This document shows positions 25,878 to 34,240 of a DNA stretch of 64,000 bases, piece after piece. The first letter of the stretch is position 1; each line of letters starts with the position of its first letter. Source of the DNA: Cytophagaceae bacterium. Its GTDB lineage: Bacteria; Bacteroidota; Bacteroidia; Cytophagales; Spirosomataceae. The position numbers were made by a program, and so were the translations under genes. The DNA is taken from assembly GCA_027486845.1 (NCBI GenBank), contig JAIXOL010000018.1, forward strand, positions 1 to 64,000, read 5' to 3'. The notes under the pieces are model-generated. The model was not told the DNA's origin. It saw only the letters and a list, made by a program, of their open reading frames with translations, and searched no databases.

Positions 25878-26780
25878 TTATTTATTAATCTGCTCCGCTA
25901 AAACCTCAATCCCTTCGGTAAAGCTAACTGGCTCATAACCAAGTACCTGCTGGGATTTTGACAAGTCAAAACCCGTTCTCGGTGGGCGTTTGGCTGGTTG
26001 TGAAAATGTCGTAGAATCGGCTTGCGAAATCAGTGATTTATCGAGTTTGAAATAATCAGCAGTCATAATTGCCATTTCGTAAGGAGTCAAAAAATCCTTA
26101 CCAGAAATATTAAAAATGCCTTCGGCTTCTTGTTCGGCAATTAAAGCACAACCTTTTGCCAAATCTTCGGCCAAAGTAGGCGTTCGCCATTGGTCAGTTA
26201 CAACCTTAATATTTTTACCATCTTCCAACGACTTTTTCACCCACAAAATAATATTCGTACGGCTCATATCGTGGGCAATTCCATAAACCAAAACTGTTCG
26301 AGCAATTCCCCAGCGGATATTACTGTTTGTAACCTGTTTTTCGGCAGCGTATTTACTCCAACCATAAAAACTTATCGGATTGGCTTCGGCATCTTCTTTG
26401 TAAGGGCCAGATTTTCCATCAAAAATAAAATCGGTCGAAACGTGGAGAAGAAAACAATCAATTTTTGAGCAAGCCTCAATCAGATATTCGACTGAACTTA
26501 CGTTTTGAGACCAACAGGCGTCTTTTTCGCTCTCGCACTGGTCAACATTTGTCATGGCGGCCGTGTGAATAATCACGTTTGGCTTTACATTTGCCACCAC
26601 ATTATGCACTTGATCACGGCTTGTAATATCCATTGATTGGTAATCGTAGCCTTCAGTAAAAGGCAAACGATTTTCACCACGAGCAGTAGCAATTACTTGA
26701 ATATCTTTAGCATTTATCAATAACTCAACAAGTTTTTGACCAAGTAAGCCATTTGAGCCTGTAATTAAAATTTTTTTCAT
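25878..26780 (-). CDS. SDR-family sugar-nucleotide reductase (dTDP-4-dehydrorhamnose reductase type)
   Basis: 300 residues from the ATG at 26780 (MKKILITGSNGLLGQKLVEL); an upstream ATG at 26819 adds 13 residues before the Rossmann strand. Rossmann motif GSNGLLG, then AAMTNVDQCE, STDFIFDGKSGPYKED and the catalytic YGWSKYAAEK (Tyr-x-x-x-Lys). This matches RfbD/RmlD, last step of dTDP-rhamnose synthesis, but no rmlABC genes are nearby and single RmlD-like proteins often have other substrates, so no symbol is given. Confidence 0.82.
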   Translation of the reverse strand: MKKILITGSNGLLGQKLVELLINAKDIQVIATARGENRLPFTEGYDYQSMDITSRDQVHNVVANVKPNVIIHTAAMTNVDQCESEKDACWSQNVSSVEYLIEACSKIDCFLLHVSTDFIFDGKSGPYKEDAEANPISFYGWSKYAAEKQVTNSNIRWGIARTVLVYGIAHDMSRTNIILWVKKSLEDGKNIKVVTDQWRTPTLAEDLAKGCALIAEQEAEGIFNISGKDFLTPYEMAIMTADYFKLDKSLISQADSTTFSQPAKRPPRTGFDLSKSQQVLGYEPVSFTEGIEVLAEQINK

Positions 26781-26837
26781 TGTTTTATAAAACTCTTCGT
26801 TTCCAAAGTAAAGCCACAATGGAATTGTCGAAGGGGG

Positions 26838-27536
26838 TTAATATTTATATCCGAATTTCTTAGTGATTTTCTTTTTACGCATTTTCTTAACCGTCATACT
26901 CATTTTTATATCTTCTTTCGGACGGTCGGCGGAGTCTTTTGGTTGTTTGGCAATTGTATCAATCAAATCAAGATTATCAATGGCTTCGCCAAAAACTGTA
27001 TATCCATTATCAAGTCGAGGAGTTCCGCCCAAAATCATGTATTCGGCACGTTGCTGGGTTGTATAATCCATTCCATTTCGTTGGGCAACGAGCGTTATTT
27101 CATCATCAGTCATTTTTTTACCTTGCACAATATAAAACTGGCATGCACTCGATTTTTTTTCGGGATTATTATCGCGAGCAGCCGCTAATGCACCTTTTTT
27201 ATGAACGTGATTAGTTTTAAATTCATACGGAATACGTTCTAAATTTCCGCCACCACCGCCGAGGCGTTGATTTGGTTGAGCCATTTTAGATTCAGGGTCA
27301 CCGCCTTGAATCATAAAACTATCAATAATGCGGTGAAAAAGTAAACTATCGTAGAATTTTTTCTGAACTAATTTAATAAAATTGGCCTTGTGAAGTGGAG
27401 TATCATCATAAAGTACTAAATGCGTTGAACCATATTTAGTCTTTAAAGTAACTAGATAATCTTTCCTTGATTTCTTCTGAGCGAAAGATATAGTGCTGAA
27501 TAGCAGTAAAGTACAAACAAAAAAGTGCTTTTTCAT
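26838..27536 (-). CDS. Exported peptidyl-prolyl cis-trans isomerase (cyclophilin)
   Basis: 232 residues from the ATG at 27536, which places a signal peptide first (MKKHFFVCTLLLFSTISFAQ). The cyclophilin core follows: TPLHKANFIKLVQKKFYDSL, LFHRIIDSFMIQGGDPESK, SSACQFYIVQG and NGYTVFGEAIDNLDLIDTI. The catalytic Arg is in the FHRII block. The C-terminus is a basic tail (KKMRKKKITKKFGYKY). It probably assists folding of exported proteins. It lies 57 bp upstream of the rfbD-like gene. Confidence 0.92.
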   Translation of the reverse strand: MKKHFFVCTLLLFSTISFAQKKSRKDYLVTLKTKYGSTHLVLYDDTPLHKANFIKLVQKKFYDSLLFHRIIDSFMIQGGDPESKMAQPNQRLGGGGGNLERIPYEFKTNHVHKKGALAAARDNNPEKKSSACQFYIVQGKKMTDDEITLVAQRNGMDYTTQQRAEYMILGGTPRLDNGYTVFGEAIDNLDLIDTIAKQPKDSADRPKEDIKMSMTVKKMRKKKITKKFGYKY

Positions 27537-27640
27537 GCAAATAAAGGCTATGGATAAAGCACAAAAATACAATAAAAATTTGAAGAGACTTCTCCGAAAG
27601 AAAATCTTTTGATTATACTATAAAAAAGGTATTGCTTATA

Positions 27641-27646
27641 TAAATA
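27641..27646. repeat. Target-site duplication, left copy (TAAATA)
   Basis: TAAATA directly precedes the left inverted repeat of the IS982-type element; the matching copy is at 28567-28572. Confidence 0.75.
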
Positions 27647-28566
27647 ATGTAAGTTGCGTAGTATCAAAAAAGTAAAATCCTTCAGAATCTGGTAATTTTG
27701 GTTTCCAAACTTAAATTTCCTTTCAAATGAAAGATTTTACAATCGCAATTTACTGTTTTTTAGACGACTTATTGTTAAAAGTTGACAAGCAAGCAATAGA
27801 TAAACGACGAAAACTAACAAATTCTCAAGTTATAACAACCGTTATCGTGTCAGCTAAATACTTTTATGGTAATCAAGTATCAGCTTGTGCCTATTTAGAA
27901 GCACATTATGGTTTTGAAATTCCAGATAAGAGCAATTTTAACAGAATTTTGCATAGTTTGACTGATTTAATGGCTGATTTGTTCTTTTACTTAGGTTTAA
28001 TTTTCAAAGAATTAAATTTACAAAGTGTTTACATCATTGATTCTTTTCCTGTTGCTGTTTGCAAAAATATCCGAATTTGTCGGTCTAAACTTCTCAAAGG
28101 AGAAGAATTTAGAGGGTATAACGCCTCAAAAAGAGAATATTTTTATGGGTTTAAAGTACACGTTATAACAACTGGCGATGGTATTCCTATTGAATTTATG
28201 GTTACTGCTGGTATCGTTCATGATAATACAACTTTTCAAAGCATGGATATAAACCTGCCTAAAAACAGTCATTTATATGGGGATGCTGCTTATATTAACA
28301 AAGAACACAAAGAGTTCCATGAAAAATTTAATGGAATTTGGCTCAAAGCCGCCACAAAGAAAAACTCATTAGAGAAAAATACTTGGGCGGAAGAACTCGA
28401 AAATAGGTACTATAGAAAAACTATTGAAAACACTTTTGCCGAGATTACAGCAAAATTTCCTAAAAAAATCCATGCCGTAACCGCAAAAGGTTTTTTACTC
28501 AAAATATTGATTTTTATTATCATGTATTGCCTTGATAAACAATTTTAGGCTTTACGCAACTTACAT
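27647..28566 (+). mobile_element. IS982-family insertion sequence, complete (920 bp)
   Basis: The ends are ATGTAAGTTGCGTA on the left and its complement TACGCAACTTACAT on the right, a 14-bp perfect inverted repeat, flanked by TAAATA on both sides. It contains one transposase gene. It sits in the 3' end of idi: joining the flanks after removing one TAAATA restores an idi frame that ends immediately (see findings). Confidence 0.9.
27727..28548 (+). CDS. IS982-family transposase
   Basis: 273 residues, typical for the family. DDE residues can be placed: Asp105 in YIIDSFPVAVC, Asp186 in HLYGDAAYIN, and the Glu in the YRKTIENTFAEI helix (Glu234 or Glu239). The helix before the catalytic core (SNFNRILHSL) and the C-terminal TAKGFLLKILIFIIMYCLDK are also family features. 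The frame is intact and the element ends are preserved, so recent insertion is likely. Confidence 0.93.
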   Translation: MKDFTIAIYCFLDDLLLKVDKQAIDKRRKLTNSQVITTVIVSAKYFYGNQVSACAYLEAHYGFEIPDKSNFNRILHSLTDLMADLFFYLGLIFKELNLQSVYIIDSFPVAVCKNIRICRSKLLKGEEFRGYNASKREYFYGFKVHVITTGDGIPIEFMVTAGIVHDNTTFQSMDINLPKNSHLYGDAAYINKEHKEFHEKFNGIWLKAATKKNSLEKNTWAEELENRYYRKTIENTFAEITAKFPKKIHAVTAKGFLLKILIFIIMYCLDKQF

Positions 28567-29095
28567 TAAATACTAAATTAGCAGCAACGAATGTGGTGAA
28601 TTTGTCGCTTTTCAATATTTCTTTAAACCAAAATGTATAATTCTCCGGGTTTTTCGATACATTTTCAAGTAAATTTTCAATCGTAATCCATTTATAATCA
28701 GCTACTTCTTCTGGGTTTACAATGAATGAATCATTGTATGTTCCAACAAAAACATTATCAATTTCATTTTCTATCAAGCCATTTTCAAACTCTGTACGGT
28801 ACTGAAACTTATAAAGAAACTCTAGAGGTGTATCAAATCCCATTTCTTCACTCAAACGGCGATGGGCAGCGTCCCCGATTTCTTCGTTGGCATTAGGGTG
28901 TCCACAACAAGTATTTGTCCACAAATCGCCTGAGTGGTATTTGTGTGAAGTTCGCTGATGCATCAACAATTCATTATTTTCGTTGAATACCAAAATCGAA
29001 AAAGCACGGTGAAGTAAGCCTTGTTGATGTACCAATAGCTTTTCACCAGTTCCGATTTCTTCGTCGTGTTCGTTTACTACAATAATTTCAGTCAT
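28520..29095 (-). CDS. idi: Isopentenyl-diphosphate delta-isomerase, C-terminus altered by IS982
   Basis: 191 residues from the ATG at 29095. Type I IDI features: LMHQRTSHKYHSGDLWTNTC (catalytic Cys in the TNTCCGHP block, Cys63/64), Nudix-type AHRRLSEEMGF and the late Glu-rich EVADYKWI block. It interconverts IPP and DMAPP, needed for isoprenoids. The last 15 residues after NLVF are encoded by the inserted IS982 end. Before insertion the frame would have read NLVFI and stopped, so the fold and active site are probably unaffected. The gene overlaps the 3' end of the transposase gene by 29 bp. Confidence 0.92.
   Translation of the reverse strand: MTEIIVVNEHDEEIGTGEKLLVHQQGLLHRAFSILVFNENNELLMHQRTSHKYHSGDLWTNTCCGHPNANEEIGDAAHRRLSEEMGFDTPLEFLYKFQYRTEFENGLIENEIDNVFVGTYNDSFIVNPEEVADYKWITIENLLENVSKNPENYTFWFKEILKSDKFTTFVAANLVFNVSCVKPKIVYQGNT
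28567..28572. repeat. Target-site duplication, right copy (TAAATA)
   Basis: TAAATA directly follows the right inverted repeat of the IS982-type element; it is part of the idi coding sequence on the minus strand. Confidence 0.75.
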
Positions 29096-29167
29096 AAAGA
29101 ACCCCAACTCCCTAAAGGAGGATTTTTTTATTAATATTTTTATAACCCCTCACAAAACAAAATTGTT

Positions 29168-30400
29168 TCATTCGGCAGCTAATTTATCGACCAAGCGATT
29201 GAAATCACCTACGAAATCATCATAATATTGGCCTGTTCCTGGACCAGAAAATCCTGTGTGGATTTCACGTACCTGTCCTTTTTTATCAATGAAAATCGTA
29301 GTCGGAAAGCCCAAAACGTGGTTGAGCATTGGTAGTGTTTTTGAGGCTTCGGTTTTATCATTTATTCCTGCCAAAAGTACTTCGTAATCAATGCCGAAGC
29401 GTTCTTTCAAGCGTTTTATTTTTGGATAAGCAAAAGCGGGGGCAGTGCTTTTTTCGTAGGCCAAACCAATAATTTCAACATTTTTTTGCTTGTTTTTGGC
29501 ATACCATGGAGCTAAAAACTTACTTTCGTCCATACAATTCGGACACCACGAACCCATGATTTGAACCACCACAACTTTCCCTTTATAACGCTCGTCAGTC
29601 AATGAGATTTTCTTGCCTTGTTCGTTCGAGAATGCAAAATCAATCGTTTTGAAGCCATCTTTCAAGTAAGTCAAAGTTTTTTCATCGGGTAGCTTTGCGT
29701 TATCATCTTTTACTGCTTCCCACGATTCAAAACTATTCAAACTCGACCAAAAACTTCCACCTATGAGTTTACCACCGTCAATTTTTGCTTTGAACAAAAA
29801 TAAGTGTGTGCCATCGAAACATGAAAGTTTCAATGAGTCGCCGATGATATTGCCCGAAAGATAGCGATAATCGCCAGTTGTGGTTAAGAATGTTCCGCTT
29901 ACTTCATTGCCTTTCGTTGAAAATAAACCAACCGCAACCGTAGAATCTTTTTTGTCTTCTGAGCGGAAAAGTACCTTATATTTTGGTGCTAAAAGTGTTT
30001 TTGGTTTATCAGTTTTGTCAGTAAAACGATAAGTTTTGCCGAATTCTGCTCTAAAATCTCCTTGTAAAAAACTAAAATCTGAACGCATTTTTTTCCAGTA
30101 GCCCTTCATTTTTTCATCTTCAACTTTTGCTACTATTTCAGCATCGAACAATTCGATTGGAATATGCAGCGAGTCATTTTTGATAAATGATTTATCCATT
30201 TTTAATTTTTCTTCGCCATTTAAAATCGTCACAGTGTAAGCATCACCTTCTTTTTGAATGTCAAAATTGAAGGGTAATTCACCGCCTTTTGTCGGAATCA
30301 CCGCTCGCCATGTGCCAATATTAGGCTCGTTAGAGGTTTTGCAGGCACTAAGAGTGAAAATTAAAAGTGAGAGGAAGAGTAATTTTGTATGTGTTTTCAT
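29168..30400 (-). CDS. Lipoprotein with TlpA-like thioredoxin domain
   Basis: 410 residues. The signal MKTHTKLLFLSLLIFTLSAC gives a lipobox at Cys20. An N-terminal region rich in strands (about 25-240) is followed by a redoxin/TlpA domain (about 250-410) with QIMGSWCPNCMDESKF (CPNC active site at about 283-286) and GFPTTIFIDKKG (cis-Pro block). It is likely an outer or inner membrane-anchored periplasmic thiol reductase. It is divergent from rsmH; a strong hairpin repeat sits in the spacer. Confidence 0.88.
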   Translation of the reverse strand: MKTHTKLLFLSLLIFTLSACKTSNEPNIGTWRAVIPTKGGELPFNFDIQKEGDAYTVTILNGEEKLKMDKSFIKNDSLHIPIELFDAEIVAKVEDEKMKGYWKKMRSDFSFLQGDFRAEFGKTYRFTDKTDKPKTLLAPKYKVLFRSEDKKDSTVAVGLFSTKGNEVSGTFLTTTGDYRYLSGNIIGDSLKLSCFDGTHLFLFKAKIDGGKLIGGSFWSSLNSFESWEAVKDDNAKLPDEKTLTYLKDGFKTIDFAFSNEQGKKISLTDERYKGKVVVVQIMGSWCPNCMDESKFLAPWYAKNKQKNVEIIGLAYEKSTAPAFAYPKIKRLKERFGIDYEVLLAGINDKTEASKTLPMLNHVLGFPTTIFIDKKGQVREIHTGFSGPGTGQYYDDFVGDFNRLVDKLAAE

Positions 30401-30420
30401 AAGATTTTCTTTTTTTCAAA

Positions 30421-30453
30421 AACGCTGACTGGGTTTTGTACCCTGCCAGCGTT
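30421..30453. repeat. Hairpin repeat in a divergent promoter region
   Basis: Arms AACGCTGACTGGGT and ACCCTGCCAGCGTT form a stem of about 14 bp. It lies between genes that point away from each other, so it is not a normal terminator; it resembles the CCTGACAG-type repeat at 14951-15004. Confidence 0.65.
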
Positions 30454-30464
30454 GATTTTTTTAG

Positions 30465-30472
30465 TACTTTTG
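30465..30472 (+). promoter_or_regulatory. Candidate -7 element upstream of rsmH
   Basis: TACTTTTG matches the Bacteroidota -7 consensus TAnnTTTG, 31 bp before the start codon; no good -33 TTG at the usual distance. Confidence 0.4.
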
Positions 30473-30503
30473 TATTTCAACATTGTAAATATACAAAAAG
30501 TTT

Positions 30504-31418
30504 ATGTCAGTCTATCACACGCCCGTTATGCTCAAAGAATGTCTCAAAGGTCTGAATATCAAACCTGATGGCATATATGTAGATGTTACTTTCGGTGGAG
30601 GCGGACATTCACGAGCTATTTTGGAACAACTTACAACTGGTAAATTGTATGCTTTCGACCAAGATGCTGACGCAAAAGAACAAGCTAGGCAGATTGATGA
30701 TAAAAATTTGATTTTTATAGAAGCTAATTTTCGAAGTATTAAGCAATATCTTCGTTTGTACGGTGTGAAAAAAGTCGATGGAATTTTGGCTGATTTAGGT
30801 ATTTCATCACATCAAATAGATACGCCCGAACGTGGTTTTTCGACTCGCTACGATGCCGATTTGGACATGCGTATGAATCAAAATTCACCAATTTCGGCTA
30901 AAAATATTGTCAACGAATATTCGATTGATGACCTTCATAAGATTTTGGGAATGTATGGTGAAATAAAAAATGCCAAAACTGCTGCTCAAACGATTTATAC
31001 GGCGAGGCTCAACCGAAAAATCGAAACCATCAATGATTTGAAAGGAATTTTGCAGAAACTCGCTCCTCGTGGTAAAGAAAATAAATATTTCGCCCAAGTT
31101 TTTCAAGCTTTACGTATTGTTGTGAATGAAGAGATGGCAGTTTTGGAAGATTTCTTGAAACAAACTCCCGAAGTGCTTGCTCCCAAAGGACGTTTGGTAG
31201 TGATGTCCTATCATTCGCTTGAAGACCGTTTGGTAAAAAACTTTATTCGTAGCGGAAAATTTAGCGGAGAAGTTGAAAAAGACCTTTTTGGAAACGACAT
31301 AAAACCTTTGGAATCGGTCATTAGAAAAGCTTTAGAAGCTACACCTGAAGAAGTTGAGCAAAATCCTCGTGCCAGAAGTGCCAAATTGAGAATTGCCGAG
31401 CCAACGTCTGTAAAATAA
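30504..31418 (+). CDS. rsmH: 16S rRNA (cytosine(1402)-N(4))-methyltransferase
   Basis: 304 residues. SAM-binding VDVTFGGGGHSRAIL (about 26-40), then GILADLGISSHQIDTPERGF and the C-terminal MSYHSLEDRLVKNF and RARSAKLRIAE blocks are diagnostic for RsmH/MraW. It normally opens the dcw division cluster; here it is followed by ftsL-like and ftsI genes, but mraZ is not upstream. Confidence 0.97.
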   Translation: MSVYHTPVMLKECLKGLNIKPDGIYVDVTFGGGGHSRAILEQLTTGKLYAFDQDADAKEQARQIDDKNLIFIEANFRSIKQYLRLYGVKKVDGILADLGISSHQIDTPERGFSTRYDADLDMRMNQNSPISAKNIVNEYSIDDLHKILGMYGEIKNAKTAAQTIYTARLNRKIETINDLKGILQKLAPRGKENKYFAQVFQALRIVVNEEMAVLEDFLKQTPEVLAPKGRLVVMSYHSLEDRLVKNFIRSGKFSGEVEKDLFGNDIKPLESVIRKALEATPEEVEQNPRARSAKLRIAEPTSVK

Positions 31419-31475
31419 ATTTCATTAAAAAGTCGCTTTTATTTCCACCTAATTTATAAATTTGTCTTGTTATTG

Positions 31476-31555
31476 AGCGATAAGCAATACTATTTATGCT
31501 TCGTGCTATTTTTTTATAGCCTAAAGTATACTGCATACAGCCTAAAGCTACATAA
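31476..31555. repeat. GCTTTATGC-family inverted repeat, between rsmH and ftsL-like
   Basis: Left part AAGCAATACTATTTATGCTT and right part containing AGCCTAAAGTATACTGCATA with ACAGCCTAAAGC pair imperfectly around a T run. The same words fill 37741-37845, 61402-61590, 61965-62075 and 62680-62772. Confidence 0.7.
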
Positions 31556-31592
31556 ACGTGCTTTATAAACAAACCTATAATTCATTACTGGA

Positions 31593-31985
31593 ATGGCAAC
31601 GAATACTTTTCGGGACCGTCCTGAGCCTGCTACACCTGCCACTGCCGTACCAAAACGGTCACGCAAAGCTGGTATCTTTGACCGCCTCAATACTTGGCTA
31701 ACCAATCGCTTAGAACTCGGTGACGAACTTCCGACTGAAACCCTTCGACGAATCATTTGGATGGGAATTTTAGGTATTTTCTACATTTACGTGCAGCATA
31801 GCTACGAAGGTTTTATCAAAAAAATCGATAAGGCTCGTAACGAAATGGAAGAAAAACGTGCAGCTTATATCTCACAAAAATCAAAGTATATGTTTGCCAG
31901 CAAACAATCCGAAATAGCTAAAAAGCTAATTGATGAAGGCTTGGAAGAAAACATTACTCCACCCACAAAAATTGTTATAAAATAA
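31593..31985 (+). CDS. FtsL-like cell division protein
   Basis: 130 residues: a Pro/Arg-rich cytoplasmic N-terminus, one membrane segment (about 53-69, IIWMGILGIFYIYVQ), then a charged helical stretch (about 70-115) like the short coiled coil of FtsL. FtsL diverges fast and is recognised mainly by size, topology and place: here between rsmH and ftsI, as in other Bacteroidota. It would bridge FtsB/FtsQ-type proteins and activate septal synthesis. Confidence 0.8.
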   Translation: MATNTFRDRPEPATPATAVPKRSRKAGIFDRLNTWLTNRLELGDELPTETLRRIIWMGILGIFYIYVQHSYEGFIKKIDKARNEMEEKRAAYISQKSKYMFASKQSEIAKKLIDEGLEENITPPTKIVIK

Positions 31986-32025
31986 TTAAAAGAGTTTTGA
32001 TGGGTCCGCCCGTCCGGTTTAAATT

Positions 32026-32082
32026 GCTGAGTTCTGAGTTACGTACTTTAGAACTCAGCACTCTAAACTCAGAACTCAGAAC
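32026..32082. repeat. CTGAGTTCTGAG inverted repeat in front of ftsI
   Basis: Left part CTGAGTTCTGAGTTACGTAC and right part CAGCACTCTAAACTCAGAAC are imperfect inverted copies of a reiterated word. The ftsI frame stays open through this sequence up to an ATG at 31997, but the protein it would add is repeat-derived. Confidence 0.65.
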
Positions 32083-32092
32083 CAATAAAGTT

Positions 32093-34198
32093 ATGTCACC
32101 AAAACGCTCTATACGTGATGAAATCCAGTGGCGTGCTAAAGTCACTTTTGGAATAGTTTTTTTGATTGGCTCGTTGGTGGCCGCTCAGATATTTGTGATT
32201 CAGGTTTTTCAGAAGAAAAAGTGGTTAGGCAAAGTCGAGAAAGTTCAACGCAAACCAATGGAAATCAAAGCTCAACGAGGAAATATCTTCGCTGCCGATG
32301 GTCGTAGTCTATTGGCTACTTCTGTACCACGCTACCGGGTGGGTATTGATGTAACTCGTGCAAAACCTGATTATTTTAAGGCAAAAATCGACTCATTGAG
32401 TATGTCTTTGTCGAATTTCTTTCAAGACCGTTCGATTGAAGAATATAAAGAACTGATTACCAATGCTCGCAATGAAAAGAAATTGATTTTTGTTGCATTG
32501 GGTAATCGTTTGGTTGATTATCAAGAACGCCAGATGATTTTAAAATTTCCTTTTTTCAAGGAAGGGTCAATGAAAGGTGGTGGAAAATTTGAGCAATTAG
32601 AACGTCGGGTGATGCCTTTTGATGACATGGCTTTGCGTTCTATTGGTAAACTCGACCGCAACACCCAAACCAAAGGAGATTTTGGGATTGAGTTTAGTTT
32701 CAATAATTATTTAGCTGGAAGAAACGGAGTTGGATTTTTTCAGCGTTTGGCTGGGGGTGTTTGGAAACCAGTAAGTGACTCTCCCGAAGTTCGCCCTGAG
32801 GCTGGTTTAGATATCGTTACTACGATTGACGTAAACTTTCAGGATATTGTGGAAAGTGCCTTGCATAATCAAGTTATCAGTACTAACGCCAAATATGGTT
32901 CGGCTATCGTGATGGAAATTGCAACCGGCGAAATCAAGGCAATCACTAATCTTTCTCGTCGTGGTGGTTTAGATTCGACCAAGAAGTTTTATTTAGAAGA
33001 CTTCAATTATGCCGTTCGTGGCGGAACTGACCCAGGCTCTACTTTCAAATTGGCAACAATGGTAGCTTTACTCGAAAAAGCAAAAATTGATTTAGATGAT
33101 AATGCGGGTTTTTGTGGTGGAAGCGTCATGCACAACAAAACCGAAATGACTTGTTCGGAAGAGCATGGTAATCAGACCGTTAGACAAGTATTTGAGCATT
33201 CTTGCAATATTGGTATCTATAATTTGGTCAAAACCCACTTTGGATTTAATAATGTCGATAATTTTGTTTCGTATCTGACTCGTTTTAAACTTGATCAACC
33301 TGTTGGGTTTCAATTAAAAGGAGAAACTGAGCCAATTATCAAAAATCGGAAAAGCTCTTCTTTCAGTAATACAACCATTCCGTGGATGTCGATTGGCTAC
33401 GAAACTCGTCTTACGCCTTTACAAATGCTTACTTTCTATAATGCTATTGCTAATAATGGTCATTGGATACAGCCGTTGATAGTAAAAGAAGTACGAGAAG
33501 CTGACCGCACAATCGAAAAGTTTGAGGCAAACCAAGATCCTACACCAATTTGCTCGGAGCGTACTGCAAAACTTTCCCGAGAAATGATGAAAGGTGTGGT
33601 AGAAAATGGTACGGCTCAGAACATAAATACAGGTTTTTGTAAAGTAGCGGGAAAAACGGGTACCTCTCGCAAACGTGAAAATGGTTATGTAAAAAATCAA
33701 TATTATACTGCCTTTATTGGCTATTTTCCCGCTGATAATCCAAAATATAGTTGTGCAGTAATTATTGATGAGCCGCAAGGAATAAATCTTTATGCCCGTG
33801 ATGTGGCTGCTCCTGTTTTCAGAACCATTGCTGATAAGATTTTTGCGTATGATGTGGCGTTGCACCCTGCCAAAAATAAACCGTCGAATATTCAAAAAAT
33901 CGAAATGCAAGAACAAGCTGGTTATGCTGAAGATTTTCGTACTATCGGCGAAGAATTGGGCTTACAAAACGCTCCAAGTAGTGCAGGTTGGGTAAAAGCA
34001 TCTAAAAATGGCAACTCGATTGTTTGGAAAAAAGTCAAAGATGAGAGCAAAGATTTGCCAAATGTTGGTGGAATGACTTTGCGAGATGCTATGCATATTC
34101 TAGAAAATAAAGGTTTTAGAGTTCGCTATTCTGGACTTGGAAAAGTAGCTGAATTTGCGATTATACAGCCAAAAGTAGTAGCTTTGGTTATGAAATAA
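32093..34198 (+). CDS. ftsI: Septal peptidoglycan transpeptidase FtsI/PBP3 with PASTA domain
   Basis: 701 residues from the ATG at 32093 (MSPKRSIRDEIQWRAKV), chosen because the open frame further up runs through an intergenic-type repeat. A single membrane segment (about 20-40) is followed by a dimerisation domain and the transpeptidase domain: SxxK in GTDPGSTFKLAT (Ser about 317), SxN in EHSCNIG, and KTG in VAGKTGTSRK (about 519). A PASTA domain (about 640-701) follows with LPNVGGMTLRDAMHILENKG. It makes septal peptidoglycan and is a target of beta-lactams. It is last in the short division cluster. Confidence 0.94.
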   Translation: MSPKRSIRDEIQWRAKVTFGIVFLIGSLVAAQIFVIQVFQKKKWLGKVEKVQRKPMEIKAQRGNIFAADGRSLLATSVPRYRVGIDVTRAKPDYFKAKIDSLSMSLSNFFQDRSIEEYKELITNARNEKKLIFVALGNRLVDYQERQMILKFPFFKEGSMKGGGKFEQLERRVMPFDDMALRSIGKLDRNTQTKGDFGIEFSFNNYLAGRNGVGFFQRLAGGVWKPVSDSPEVRPEAGLDIVTTIDVNFQDIVESALHNQVISTNAKYGSAIVMEIATGEIKAITNLSRRGGLDSTKKFYLEDFNYAVRGGTDPGSTFKLATMVALLEKAKIDLDDNAGFCGGSVMHNKTEMTCSEEHGNQTVRQVFEHSCNIGIYNLVKTHFGFNNVDNFVSYLTRFKLDQPVGFQLKGETEPIIKNRKSSSFSNTTIPWMSIGYETRLTPLQMLTFYNAIANNGHWIQPLIVKEVREADRTIEKFEANQDPTPICSERTAKLSREMMKGVVENGTAQNINTGFCKVAGKTGTSRKRENGYVKNQYYTAFIGYFPADNPKYSCAVIIDEPQGINLYARDVAAPVFRTIADKIFAYDVALHPAKNKPSNIQKIEMQEQAGYAEDFRTIGEELGLQNAPSSAGWVKASKNGNSIVWKKVKDESKDLPNVGGMTLRDAMHILENKGFRVRYSGLGKVAEFAIIQPKVVALVMK

Positions 34199-34240
34199 GT
34201 TTTACGACAATTTTTCAAATTGACATTGTGTTGATAATAA

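Noticed and set aside
27646-28566. Interpretation of the idi C-terminal tail as native
   Set aside because: The last 15 residues lie inside the IS end including its inverted repeat, and the restored empty site gives a stop directly after NLVFI.
33419-33916. Minus-strand open frame of 165 codons inside ftsI
   Set aside because: Opposite the transpeptidase domain including KTG; no family features.
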